The translations under genes were made by a program, and so were the position numbers. A stretch of DNA of 64,000 nucleotides from Paraburkholderia agricolaris (GTDB lineage: Bacteria; Pseudomonadota; Gammaproteobacteria; Burkholderiales; Burkholderiaceae): the NCBI RefSeq assembly GCF_009455635.1, contig NZ_QPER01000001.1, positions 2,356,001 through 2,420,000 on the forward strand, in the 5' to 3' direction. The notes below the pieces were generated by a model. It searched no databases. It had not been told where the DNA came from and was given only the letters and a program-made list of their open reading frames with translations. Position 1 is the stretch's first letter, and the number at the start of each line of letters is the position of its first letter. Below, piece by piece: positions 37,532-46,586 of the stretch.

Positions 37532-38689
37532 TCACCCCGCGTGGGAGATGAGTTCCGGAAACGACGGAAAACGATCCGACGCGCTACCGCTTTCCGTTGC
37601 GGGTGCAGCGGGTTCGCTGGGATAACGGCGCAGCGGTCCACGGAACGCGTTGAGCGGACCGTGCAACGGGCCGCCGTGATTCGCCGTGACGGGTTCCGGC
37701 ACATGACGCATGGCCGGCAACGGACGCGCCGCTCCCGACGCCGGGTTGGCAGCCGGCGCACCGTCTGCTACAGCCTGCGTACGGCATTCACGGTCGATCC
37801 ACTGCCGCGCCCATTCAAGCGCGTATTGTTCCGCTGCCTCAGCCTCTGCAAAGCGCGGGCCGACGAGGCCGGAACGCTCGACGCGTCTGCCGTCCTTCAT
37901 GATCTCCGCCCACGCGCGATACATGGCGTTGGGCACCTGCTCCGCCGCGACGTAAATCACGTAGCCCTGCTGATCGGAGACTTGCGTGCCACGCGGCGCG
38001 AAGCTCATTGACAGCGAGCTGCGCTGATCTTCAAGCTGCTGTGCGCGGCGTGCCGACGTAATGGCCGAGTCCAGACTGTGCATGGCCGCGTCAACCGCCC
38101 GCGCTTCGTCGAGACCCTGCGGATCGGCGCGCATGACGGGCCGTGCCACCAGTGGCGAGGACACCGGCGGTGGCGAAGGTGCACGAGACACCGGCGGCAC
38201 GTTCGTCAGTCCGGACAACTGGCGTGTGATATCGGCGATCGGATCGGCCGAGCGCCATTGGCTCAGACTGCTCGATACGCCGGGCGCCTGCCACGACTCG
38301 GGACTTTTCCACGACACGCCACGCAGACCTTCGTCGCGCACGCTGACGGTTTCGGTTACCGGCGCGGCCGGCTTGGCCACGACCGGCGGCGCCGGTTGCG
38401 GGATGTAGGCGAAGGTACGCCCGGTTTGCGACAACAGCCGAACCATCTCGAGCAGGGTGCCGTTCAACTGCCACTCTTCGAAACGGCGCCGGCAGGTGGG
38501 ACCCGACGGATAGCGCCCCGGCAGCTTCGACCAGGGTTCGCCAGTTGTCAGAATCCACAGGACGGCATTCGCCACGATGCGCGGTTCGGCGCGGGGCCGG
38601 CCGCGCCGGTTCAGACGGACGGCCGGCTCATCAGAGACAAGCGCTGCCAGCAGCGCCCATTCGTCATTGCTTAGCTCATCGAAAAACAT
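37532..38689 (-). CDS. Transposase-derived protein: IS5-type DUF4096 N-terminal domain joined to an unrelated C-terminal region
   Basis: The start at 38689 (protein MFFDELSNDEWALLAALV, 385 residues) is chosen because GGAG lies about 8 bases upstream; an ATG at 38752 has none. The first ~85 residues match the DUF4096 domain that begins IS5-family transposases (GRPRAEPRIVANAVLWILT and SGPTCRRRFEEWQ). The rest is Pro/Ala-rich, then includes a compact region (YVIYVAAEQVPNAMYRAW followed by WAEIMKDGRRVERSG). No DDE catalytic domain and no terminal inverted repeats are seen, so it is probably a domesticated DNA-binding protein, possibly regulatory. It converges with bceA. Confidence 0.75.
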   Translation of the reverse strand: MFFDELSNDEWALLAALVSDEPAVRLNRRGRPRAEPRIVANAVLWILTTGEPWSKLPGRYPSGPTCRRRFEEWQLNGTLLEMVRLLSQTGRTFAYIPQPAPPVVAKPAAPVTETVSVRDEGLRGVSWKSPESWQAPGVSSSLSQWRSADPIADITRQLSGLTNVPPVSRAPSPPPVSSPLVARPVMRADPQGLDEARAVDAAMHSLDSAITSARRAQQLEDQRSSLSMSFAPRGTQVSDQQGYVIYVAAEQVPNAMYRAWAEIMKDGRRVERSGLVGPRFAEAEAAEQYALEWARQWIDRECRTQAVADGAPAANPASGAARPLPAMRHVPEPVTANHGGPLHGPLNAFRGPLRRYPSEPAAPATESGSASDRFPSFPELISHAG

Positions 38690-39272
38690 TGGGTTTTCTC
38701 CACGCAGCCTGGCCCGGCCGCGGCTTTGGGCGGCCACGGATTCAACGTTCACGATCCGTGTGCAGCCCTCGGTTGCACAAATATGTTTTGTACGTTCTGT
38801 TTGCGGGTCAATATCGCACTGGCTTAGTGCGGTTTGTCCCTATTGCGAAGCACAAAACGTGGTCTCACTCGTGCATGGGAGAATTTGTGCACGAAGCATA
38901 CCATCACCAGGGTTTGCGTGAATATCGTTGAGACAAGTGTTACGGATGGAAACAATCTTGTCCTTTTTGCCGCATCGCTTCACGCATTGCTGTAACAGAG
39001 CAGCCATCGGTCCGGGCTTCGAAATCCACTATTGCATAGCACAACGGCATGAGAAAAGCGGTGAATTGACTTTACGAAATCAACGCTTGATCCATCATGC
39101 ATTTCGATGCGCTTTGAAGCTGTTTTTGCCCAGCCTGGGGGATGTGGGTGCAGCAGATGGATAGTACCTGACCGACATCGAAGCTCAATCGTCGAGGAAG
39201 CGAACCGCTGCATTTGCGCATGCTGTTCGCATTCCTCTCGATACCGTACAGGAGGCATTGCCGGGCTTGCTT
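38690..39272. other. Gene-free stretch upstream of the transposase-derived gene
   Basis: No convincing gene is visible. The part from 38770 to 38960 is lower in GC than the surroundings and probably contains the promoter of the minus-strand gene starting at 38689. No terminal inverted repeats of an insertion sequence were recognised. Confidence 0.4.
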
Positions 39273-39569
39273 CTAGCGCACAGGATTCGCCGCGCCCTCA
39301 CCCACCACCGTCATCCATTGGCGCACTCGCCAATGCGTCACCAGTCCCGCGAGTACATACGGATCGGCTCTGGCAAAGGCTTCAGCGGCTGCGGGAGAGT
39401 CGCCATTGAAAAGCAGCGCGGCGGTGTCGACAGGGTCGGTCAGTGCGCCGGCCAGATGCAATTCACCGCGCTCCACCGCCGCCCAGGCAAGTTTCAGATG
39501 CGCGTCGCGATATGCGCCACGCCGTTCGAGGTAGTCCGGTACGAGGTCATAGATCAACAGATAGTGCAT
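39273..39569 (-). CDS. YCII-family protein
   Basis: The 98-residue protein begins MHYLLIYDLVPDYLERR at 39569, with the near-perfect ribosome binding site AAAGGAGG about 7 bases upstream. The YCII (YciI-like) fold is indicated by the opening strand, the helix RRGAYRDAHLKLAWAA with its conserved His, and DPYVLAGLVTHWRVRQW near the end. Family members include dehydrochlorinase-like and domain-fusion proteins; the substrate is unknown here. Confidence 0.85.
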   Translation of the reverse strand: MHYLLIYDLVPDYLERRGAYRDAHLKLAWAAVERGELHLAGALTDPVDTAALLFNGDSPAAAEAFARADPYVLAGLVTHWRVRQWMTVVGEGAANPVR

Positions 39570-40019
39570 CGCGTGCCTCCTTTGACCTGCGCGGCGCAGA
39601 CGCCGGGGCGGCGCCTTGGTGCAGGAATTCAAGTCAAGATTACCCCGCTGCTCTTCAACGGCATTTTCTGCCGATTTCCTATTCATTTGCACTTGCAGCA
39701 ATACGGATCGAATCTTTAATGCCGGATCAGACTTTATCGAATGACGGCGAGCTAATTCATTTGCCTGCCTCTCGCAAATTAATCTGGATTGCATAACATA
39801 TTTTTGACACCATTAGGGACTTGCCGTTTCAGCCCCTGGAGCACCGTCGTCCCTGACGTCTAGGGGAAAACCTGCGTGAGCGCCTGTCAACCGGAGTGCT
39901 CTTTTATCCGTTCAGGCAGACAGCATTTGCCATAATGGACGTGCCGAGGGGTCCTGGACGCCGTAGACGCCCGCGCGCATGAACGACCAAAAACGTTTTC
40001 ACCACCGATGGAGTGTCCC
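39570..40019. other. Gene-free stretch before the PsiF-like gene
   Basis: The 450 bases between the divergent YCII and PsiF-like genes hold no gene-like frame with a ribosome binding site. Promoters for both are expected here; I cannot place them with confidence. Confidence 0.4.
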
Positions 40020-40316
40020 ATGAAAGTCCAATCCGCTATCGCTACGCTGGTGCTGGGTGCTGTCCTCGTGTCGCCGGTGTTCGCACAGAACAGCCAGCAA
40101 ACGAAAATGGCCGACTGTAACAAGCAGGCCGCCGACAAGAAAGGCGACGACCGCAAAGCCTTCATGAAGACCTGCCTGTCCGCCAAGCCGGCCGCCGCGG
40201 CACCGATGAGCCAGCAGGACAAGATGAAGGCATGCAACGCGCAAGCCACCGGCAAAAAGGGTGATGACCGCAAGGCCTTCATGAAGACCTGCCTGTCGTC
40301 AGCACCGGCTAATTAA
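40020..40316 (+). CDS. psiF: PsiF-repeat secreted protein
   Basis: This 98-residue protein starts at 40020, with GGAG 8 bases upstream; an ATG at 40008 overlaps that ribosome binding site and is unlikely. The signal peptide ends at VSPVFAQ. Two PsiF repeats follow, each with Cys pairs and a shared motif: MADCNKQAADKKGDDRKAFM and KACNAQATGKKGDDRKAFM. PsiF is named for phosphate-starvation inducibility in enterobacteria; its molecular role is unknown. It is monocistronic by spacing. Confidence 0.9.
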   Translation: MKVQSAIATLVLGAVLVSPVFAQNSQQTKMADCNKQAADKKGDDRKAFMKTCLSAKPAAAAPMSQQDKMKACNAQATGKKGDDRKAFMKTCLSSAPAN

Positions 40317-40643
40317 ACGCGAGGCAAGCGGCGCGGCCCCATGCCGCGCGTGTAACCGCCTGCTGCTCGAACAGGGTCGCGCCGTTTTCCGGCGCGGCTA
40401 CTGCGTTTGTTTTGTGTCTGCCGTTGTGTCTGCCCTCGTGCCTGCTTCTGTCCTTACCCTACGCTCCTTCGTAACGTCTCTCCTCAGCAAGCGCCCTCGC
40501 GTCACCCACTCCTTCACTGTCCATTCGCGCGAACGCGTCGTTTTTCTTCTATGATGGCTGCGGAGACGGCCCACCCCCATACACAACATTAGACGGGCCG
40601 CCATCTTGTCGTTGGTGCTGAAGAGCATCGATCGGAGGCAAGG
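40317..40643. other. Gene-free stretch after the PsiF-like gene
   Basis: A possible hairpin GCGCGGC–loop–GCCGCGC at 40331–40349 follows the psiF stop but has no T-tract. The remainder shows repeated TGTCTGCC/GTGCCTGC-like pyrimidine-rich words and no gene. Confidence 0.35.
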
Positions 40644-41093
40644 ATGGTAACGAAGCATAAAAACCGCTGGTTGAGGCGGTGGCTGGTCGTCATCATTTTC
40701 TGGGCCGTGCCCGTGGCGATCGTTGCGGTCAGCGAGATCCGGGAGGAAATGGCGTACAACGCCGTCGATCTCAATCGCGCGCTGACCACCTGGGACTTCA
40801 CCGACGCACAACGCGCGGCCGGCGCGCCCGCGCGCTGCCATGGCAAGCCCGACGAGGCGCAAGCCGCCGGCTGTCCGGCCGACGTACTGGCTGCCAATGC
40901 GCCGCGCCAGCAAGACGCCCGCAATGAATACAGCGTACGTCGCTCTACCCTCATGGCTTACCTCTGGCATGCGTTCGTCGGCTACTGGATCGTGCCGGCT
41001 GTCACGCTGTTCCTGATCGGCCTGCTGATCGGGATGGTTCGCCGCGCGCTGCGCCGCCCCCCGCCTGTCAAAAGTCCGGCGAACCACGGGTGA
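40644..41093 (+). CDS. Hypothetical two-segment membrane protein
   Basis: The 149-residue protein has GGAGGCAAGG just before the ATG. An Arg/Lys-rich start leads into a membrane segment (WLVVIIFWAVPVAIVAV), then a periplasmic-type loop of about 75 residues with two Cys (RCHGKPDEAQAAGC), then a second segment (IVPAVTLFLIGLLIGMV) and a basic tail. The layout predicts both ends in the cytoplasm. I do not recognise the family. Confidence 0.78.
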   Translation: MVTKHKNRWLRRWLVVIIFWAVPVAIVAVSEIREEMAYNAVDLNRALTTWDFTDAQRAAGAPARCHGKPDEAQAAGCPADVLAANAPRQQDARNEYSVRRSTLMAYLWHAFVGYWIVPAVTLFLIGLLIGMVRRALRRPPPVKSPANHG

Positions 41094-41486
41094 GGACGCA
41101 CATGAGGACACGGCGGACGCGCAGGTGGCGTCGCGACAACACTTTCAATTTGATTTCAACGTGGATTTCAACGCGAGCTGCGAGCGCGCAAAATCGGTAA
41201 AACAGACGCTTGATACGGCCTCCGTTTAACGGCCGGTGCGCCGCTCCCGGCCTGGCGCGATGCGCCAGAAGCCCATTTGAACGCGCTGCGCCAGCCTCTC
41301 GCAACTGTCTTTTGAGGCCGGTCAAAGTTACATCAAGATGCCTTATGGCATGGCTCAAACCCCCGCCACACAAGGCTTTTCGCCTGGCGACGAACTACGC
41401 CTTCCCCGCTTGCGTGTGATATAACTCAAAGACAACCCGGCAAGACCATATGAGGTTGTACCCAGGAACCATGATGGAGAAAAACG
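41094..41486. other. Gene-free stretch before the SYLF lipoprotein gene
   Basis: No gene-like frame is seen in these 393 bases. The segment presumably contains the promoter of the SYLF lipoprotein gene, which I cannot place confidently. Confidence 0.35.
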
Positions 41487-42074
41487 ATGCAAAGACGAAA
41501 CTTCATGCTGAAGACTACCGCTGCGCTCGCTTTCGGAGGCCTTGCACTCGCTGGTTGTACAACCAACGGCAGCACCCCGAACACGCCCTCCACTGATGCA
41601 TCCAAACGCCAGTCGATCGACGCCAGCGTCGACGGCACCATGTCGCGCCTGTTCACCACCGTGAAGGGTTCGCGCGAACTCGTCTCCAAGGCGCGCGGCG
41701 TGCTTGTGTTCCCGTCAGTACTGCAAGCGGGCTTCATTGTTGGTGGCCAGTATGGCGAAGGCGCGCTGCGCGTGGGTGGCAGCTCGGTGGGTTACTACAG
41801 CACGATTTCCGGATCGTTCGGTCTGCAGGCGGGCGCGCAGTCGAAGGCTATCATCTTCCTGTTCATGACCCAGGACTCGCTCGACTCATTCCGCAATGCC
41901 GACGGCTGGTCGGCAGGCGGCGACGCCTCCGTCGCGCTGGTGAAGATGGGCGCCAACGGCGCAATCGACACGACCACGGCAACCGCCCCTGTCGAAGTAT
42001 TCATCCTGACTAACGCCGGCCTGATGGCCGACGTCTCGCTGCAGGGCACGAAGGTCTCACGCCTGAAGATCTAG
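41487..42074 (+). CDS. SYLF (YSC84)-domain lipoprotein
   Basis: The 195-residue protein has a lipoprotein signal peptide ending LALAGC with Cys24 as lipidation site, then a Thr/Ser-rich linker. The SYLF domain covers the rest: LVSKARGVLVFPSVLQAGFI, the Gly-rich strand GQYGEGALRVGG, and SFGLQAGAQSKAIIFLFMT. This matches the BPSL1445-type lipid-binding family common in Burkholderia. It is probably anchored in the outer membrane. GGAG lies about 10 bases before the ATG, and a strong terminator follows. Confidence 0.92.
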   Translation: MQRRNFMLKTTAALAFGGLALAGCTTNGSTPNTPSTDASKRQSIDASVDGTMSRLFTTVKGSRELVSKARGVLVFPSVLQAGFIVGGQYGEGALRVGGSSVGYYSTISGSFGLQAGAQSKAIIFLFMTQDSLDSFRNADGWSAGGDASVALVKMGANGAIDTTTATAPVEVFILTNAGLMADVSLQGTKVSRLKI

Positions 42075-42129
42075 GCGCCTGCCGGATTCCGGGGCTCAGG
42101 TCCCGTAATGTCATGCAGCGGCAATAAAA

Positions 42130-42164
42130 AACGGCGATGCGCATTGCACGTCGCCGTTCTTTTT
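42130..42164. terminator. Bidirectional intrinsic terminator
   Basis: The stem AACGGCGA / TCGCCGTT (42130–42137 with 42151–42158) is preceded by an A-run and followed by CTTTTT, so it can stop transcription of the SYLF gene from the left and the glycosyltransferase gene from the right. Confidence 0.85.
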
Positions 42165-42216
42165 CATTGCGCAGCGCGAGTCACACAAGCCATGCACGCC
42201 ACGCGAGCCACGCCGC

Positions 42217-43284
42217 TCAGCTCCCCGACGTATCGATCACCTTGAAGCGCGAACGCTTCTGAGCGCGAATCACCGACTGATACGCATCCACATACTGTTG
42301 CGCCATGCGGTGCGACGTAAAGCGCTCTTCGAAACGCTGCCGCACACCCGCTCGCGGCATCTTATGCAGGCGATTGACGGCCGCCACCGCGCCGATCTCG
42401 TCTTCGACGATAAAGCCTGTCACCCCGTCGTCCAGCACTTCCGGCACCGAGCCACGGTTAAACGCGATCACCGGCGTGCCGCACGCCATGGACTCGATCA
42501 TCACGAGGCCGAACGGCTCCGGCCAGTCGATCGGGAAGAGCAGCGCATGGGCGCCCGATAGAAACTCGGCCTTCTGATCATCCGCAATTTCGCCGATGAA
42601 CTCGACATGCGGCAAGTCCAGCAACGGCCGGATTTCGCGCTCGAAATATTCGCGGTCGGCGGCATCCACTTTCGCGGCGATCCGGATCGGCATTCCGCAG
42701 CGCCCGGCAATCCGGATCGCGGTATCGACCCGTTTTTCCGGCGAGATGCGGCCGAGGAACGCGAGGTACTTCTGCTCGACCGGCTGCGGCGTGTAGAGCT
42801 GCTCCGGCAAGCCGTGATAGACGGTGGTAAGCCATTTGGCCTGCGGCAACGGATGACGCTGCGCGTTCGAAATCGAGATCACCGGCGCGGTGTTGAAGGT
42901 GTCGAACACCGGTTGCTGCTCGGGTAGGTCGAGACGCCCATGCATGGTCGTAACGAAGGGAGTCTCCTGGCGCTTGAAGACCGAAAACGAGTAGTAGTCG
43001 AGGTGAAAATGCAGCACGTCGAAGTTGTCGGCCTGGCGGCGCACCAGTTCCATCAGCAGCATGTGGGGCGCGATGCGATCGCGGATCCCTGGATCCAGCC
43101 GCAGCGCACGCGGCCATACGGCTTCGAGCTTGGCGCTCGTGACGGAATCGCCGCTCGCGAACAGCGTCACGTCATGGCCGAGCTCGACGAGCGCCTCTGT
43201 GATGTAGGACACGACACGTTCCGTGCCGCCGTAGAGCTTTGGCGGCACCGATTCGGTCAGGGGGGCGATCTGCGCAATCTTCAT
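42217..43284 (-). CDS. GT4-family glycosyltransferase, not part of the bce operon
   Basis: The 355-residue protein begins MKIAQIAPLTESVPPKLYGG at 43284, with CGGAG about 8 bases upstream; the frame extends to 43353 without support. The opening with GGTERVV is typical of GT4 enzymes related to glycogen/sucrose-type synthases. The C-terminal motif is PEPFGLVMIESMACGTPVIA, with KYLAFLGRISPEKRVDTAIR before it. It is monocistronic, between a terminator and a 244-bp spacer; acceptor and product are unknown. Confidence 0.87.
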   Translation of the reverse strand: MKIAQIAPLTESVPPKLYGGTERVVSYITEALVELGHDVTLFASGDSVTSAKLEAVWPRALRLDPGIRDRIAPHMLLMELVRRQADNFDVLHFHLDYYSFSVFKRQETPFVTTMHGRLDLPEQQPVFDTFNTAPVISISNAQRHPLPQAKWLTTVYHGLPEQLYTPQPVEQKYLAFLGRISPEKRVDTAIRIAGRCGMPIRIAAKVDAADREYFEREIRPLLDLPHVEFIGEIADDQKAEFLSGAHALLFPIDWPEPFGLVMIESMACGTPVIAFNRGSVPEVLDDGVTGFIVEDEIGAVAAVNRLHKMPRAGVRQRFEERFTSHRMAQQYVDAYQSVIRAQKRSRFKVIDTSGS

Positions 43285-43528
43285 ATTTGTCTCCGTGAAC
43301 TGACGGCTTGCGCTGATGGCGGTGCACGTCAGCGGCGCTAAACAGCTCAGCACCGTCCTTCTCCATCACTTCTCCATCAATGCGGCGAACGCCAGGTGTC
43401 CGCCTGCACCATCCGCATCAAAGCATTATTCATCAGGGCGTCACAAAAAGCCGCTGGCTTTGCAATTCCTGTGCGCTGTTACATTCAGCTTACATCCCAC
43501 GACGTGCCTATTATCCACTGCGCGGCGG

Positions 43529-44695
43529 TTAGCGCGCCGGCCATTTCCAGCCCGGCAGATCGCGATCGTCCGAATCGGCGATGCGCGTCGCGCCAAAGTG
43601 CTTCTCAAGCACGATCGACTGACTGCCGTCCTCCCGCTCGAGCGCCGCAATCAGCCGCGCCGCATGCGACACGACCAGCACCTGGGAATGCGCGGAAGCC
43701 CGCGCGATCAGGCGTGCCAGCGCCGGCAGCAGGTCCGGATGCAAGCTCGTCTCCGGTTCGTTCAGCACCAGCAGCGCGGGCGGACGCGGCGTGAGCAGCG
43801 CGGCCACCAGCAGCAGATAGCGCAAGGTGCCGTCCGAGAGTTCCGCGCCCTTGAGCGGCCGCAGCAAGCCATGCTGCTGCATCGACACTTCGAAGCGACC
43901 GTCCAGCGTGGTGACGTCGAGGCGTGAGCCGGGAAAGGCGTCGTCGATTGCGGCGTCGAGCGCCACGGGGTCGCCGATCTCGCGGATCGTTTGCAAGGCC
44001 GCGGCAAGGTCCGCGCCGTCGTCCGACAGCACCGGCGTGTGCGTGCCGATCTGCGGCAGACGCGCGGCCGCTTCGGCATCGGTGCGGAAGTGGTCGTAAA
44101 AGCGCCACGAGCGGATCTGCTCGCGCACCGTGATCATTTCGGGGGCGGTCCGCGGGTCGGAGAACTCCGTCATCATGCTGTCGAAACTGGCGACGGGCTG
44201 AGGGATGGTTTGCCAGTCGCCCTGCTCATCACGCGTGCGCAGCGCCGCGCCGTGCCGGTCGACCAGCAAGGCCGACGGACGCAGCACCGGACCGCTCCAG
44301 ATGCACTCGCGTTTGATCGTGGGGTCGAGTGGAAACCGGGTAGCTCTATCGAGTGGCGGCAATCCCAGATCGATCGCGTAACCGAATTCGTCGCCGGAAA
44401 ACCCGAGCCGCAAGCTCACCGGATCTTTGCGACGCGTGCCCTCCACCGGCAACTCGCCGGCCAGCACTGCGCGCGAGAAGCGTTCGGGCCCGGCCCACAA
44501 CGTGGACTGCAAGCCACCCTCACGCGCCAGCGACGTAATCACGCCGCCGCGCGCGGTCTCGGCCAGCAGGCGCAGCGAGCGATACACACTCGATTTCCCG
44601 CTGCCATTCGCGCCCGTGATGACATTCAACTGCCCGAGCGGCACGATCAACTCGCGTAGCGACCGGTACCCCGCGATAGCCAGGGTTCTCAGCAT
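43529..44695 (-). CDS. RecF/OLD-like AAA ATPase
   Basis: This 388-residue P-loop ATPase of the SMC/RecF-like class begins LRTLAIAGYRSLRELIVPLG and carries Walker A NVITGANGSGKSSVY. An ABC-type signature LSDGTLRYLLLVAALL precedes Walker B with the catalytic Glu, ALLVLNEPETSLHPDLLPAL, and the H-loop VLVVSHAARL. The DNA-binding coiled coil is missing, as usual for small AAA_21 proteins. There is no TOPRIM nuclease domain as in full OLD proteins and no partner gene. Cellular role is unknown. Confidence 0.85.
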   Translation of the reverse strand: MLRTLAIAGYRSLRELIVPLGQLNVITGANGSGKSSVYRSLRLLAETARGGVITSLAREGGLQSTLWAGPERFSRAVLAGELPVEGTRRKDPVSLRLGFSGDEFGYAIDLGLPPLDRATRFPLDPTIKRECIWSGPVLRPSALLVDRHGAALRTRDEQGDWQTIPQPVASFDSMMTEFSDPRTAPEMITVREQIRSWRFYDHFRTDAEAAARLPQIGTHTPVLSDDGADLAAALQTIREIGDPVALDAAIDDAFPGSRLDVTTLDGRFEVSMQQHGLLRPLKGAELSDGTLRYLLLVAALLTPRPPALLVLNEPETSLHPDLLPALARLIARASAHSQVLVVSHAARLIAALEREDGSQSIVLEKHFGATRIADSDDRDLPGWKWPAR

Positions 44696-44768
44696 ACGGC
44701 CGCCTTTCGGGCCGGCAGGCGCCGTCGGACCTTCGGTAAAACAACTTCGTTCAAACGCATCAATATCA

Positions 44769-46181
44769 TTAGTTATGTCCGCCGCCTTTGCCCGGTTTCT
44801 GCATAGGCACGCTGCGCAAATCGTTCAGGAAGGTATCGCGCCACACACCGAGATCGTTCTTGCGCAGCGCCGCCATGTTGATCTCGTGACGCCGCTGGCG
44901 CGCATCGAGCGGCATTTGCAGCGCGCGCTGCAAGGCTTCGCACATGCCGATCGCATCGTGTGGATTGACCAGCAGCGCGCCGCTCAACTCAGCCGCCGCG
45001 CCGGCGAAGATCGACAACACTAGCACGCCGGGATCGTCGGGATTTTGCGCGGCGACATACTCCTTCGCGACCAGGTTCATACCGTCATGTAAGGGCGTGA
45101 CAAAGCCGATCTGCGACTCGCGAAACAGCGACATCAGTTTCCAGCGGTCGTATTGCTGATTCAGATAGCGGATCGGTGTGTAATCGAGGCCCGAATAACG
45201 GCCGTTGATGCGCCCCGCTTCGTATTCGAGATCCTGGCGGATCTTCTGATAGGTAGCGACGTCCGAGCGGGTGGGCGGCGCGATCTGCACCAGCGTGACG
45301 TTGCCGCGCCATTCCGGCGAGCGCTCCAGCAATTGCTCGAAGGCACGGAAGCGCTCGACGAGCCCCTTCGAATAATCGAGCCGGTCGACGCTCATGATCA
45401 GCTTGCGGCCCTCCAGACTCTGCTTCAGTTCGAGTACGTGCTGGCGGCTTTCGTAGCGTTTGGCCTGTTCGGCGATTTCGTCGGGGAACACGCCGATCCG
45501 ATAGACGCCCGTGCGCAGCTTGCGGCCGAAGGCCTCGACGTGGTTGCCCTCGCTCACGGTGCCGCGCGCGTGGCGCGTCACATAGTCGTGGAAAGCGAGT
45601 TCGTCGGTGGCGGTCTGGAAGCCTAGCAGGTCATAGCAGGACAGCGATTTCACCAACTCTTCGTGCGGCGGAATGTTGAGCAGGATCTGCGGCGCGGGAA
45701 ACGGAATGTGCAGGAAAAAACCGATGCGGTTCGTGATGCCCTCGGAACGCAGCGCTTCAGCGAACGGGATCAGATGGTAGTCGTGAATCCATATCACGTC
45801 GTCGGGTTCGAGCAGTTTGATCAGCTTGTGCGCAAGCCATGCGTTGACGCGCCGGTAGCCCGCATATTCTTCCCGCTCGTAACGCGCGAGATCGTTGCGG
45901 TAGTGGAACACCGGCCATAGCGTGGCGTTCGAGAAGCCGCGGTAGTACTGGTCGTAATCCTTGCGCGTGAGGCCGACGGTCGCGAAGGTCACCGCGCCGT
46001 CCTGCTCCAGCGTCGGCCCGGCGTTGGCGACAGTCTCGCTCACCACGTCGCCACTCCAGCCGAACCACACGCCTCCCGCATCTTTCAATGCGCCGAATAC
46101 ACCGACCGCGAGGCCGCCCGCGGACCCCTTGGTTTCCGTCGGCGTTGCGACACGATTCGACACGACGATCAGTCGGCCCAT
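44769..46181 (-). CDS. otsA: α,α-Trehalose-phosphate synthase (UDP-forming)
   Basis: The protein has 470 residues from the ATG at 46181, with GGGAGGA about 9 bases upstream; the frame runs on to 46211. GT20 enzymes make trehalose-6-phosphate from UDP-glucose and glucose-6-phosphate. Recognisable segments are RLIVVSNRVATPTETKGSAG, WIHDYHLIPFAEALRS, DRLDYSKGLVERFRAFE and the late LHDGMNLVAKEYVAAQ. The partner phosphatase gene otsB is not adjacent. Trehalose is an osmo- and desiccation protectant. Confidence 0.95.
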   Translation of the reverse strand: MGRLIVVSNRVATPTETKGSAGGLAVGVFGALKDAGGVWFGWSGDVVSETVANAGPTLEQDGAVTFATVGLTRKDYDQYYRGFSNATLWPVFHYRNDLARYEREEYAGYRRVNAWLAHKLIKLLEPDDVIWIHDYHLIPFAEALRSEGITNRIGFFLHIPFPAPQILLNIPPHEELVKSLSCYDLLGFQTATDELAFHDYVTRHARGTVSEGNHVEAFGRKLRTGVYRIGVFPDEIAEQAKRYESRQHVLELKQSLEGRKLIMSVDRLDYSKGLVERFRAFEQLLERSPEWRGNVTLVQIAPPTRSDVATYQKIRQDLEYEAGRINGRYSGLDYTPIRYLNQQYDRWKLMSLFRESQIGFVTPLHDGMNLVAKEYVAAQNPDDPGVLVLSIFAGAAAELSGALLVNPHDAIGMCEALQRALQMPLDARQRRHEINMAALRKNDLGVWRDTFLNDLRSVPMQKPGKGGGHN

Positions 46182-46586
46182 GTTGGTAGTCCTCCCTGGT
46201 TCGTCCGGCACGGGGGTCGCGTGTCACGCGCTTGCGGCATCTGCTCGTGGCGCCCGGTTGTGACATCCAGGACGCTATAGCATTTTGAGGACCCGAAGCG
46301 GGTAAAGCAGGCGGCGCCGTGTCAGTTTGATGAGTTCAATCGACAGTTCGACTGCTTCGGCGTGCGGTCGGTTGCACTCAATTTCGCGTGGGGTGGGCGC
46401 ATGGTGCGCTGTGGATTGGGGAAAAGCCGCCTGGAGCAGTAGCGTCCGAAGCCGAACGGCCGGCTTTGAGCCGGCACGGAAGCGCATTTCTATATGTACG
46501 CCAGCCAATCCGCGTGACGTGCCCGACTCGGGCACGCGGCGTAGGCGTCAGCCGCGATTCACGTCAGATTCAAAGCAACGACACGC
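46182..46586. other. Gene-free stretch upstream of otsA
   Basis: These 405 bases hold no gene with a ribosome binding site. The half near 46182–46270 should carry the otsA promoter; I see no confident promoter or hairpin. Confidence 0.35.

Noticed and set aside
37532..38760. Intact IS5-family insertion sequence
   Set aside because: Only the N-terminal transposase domain is present; no DDE domain, terminal inverted repeats or target duplication seen.
38980..39258. Possible 92-residue minus-strand protein
   Set aside because: No ribosome binding site, odd composition and no family; left as gene-free sequence.
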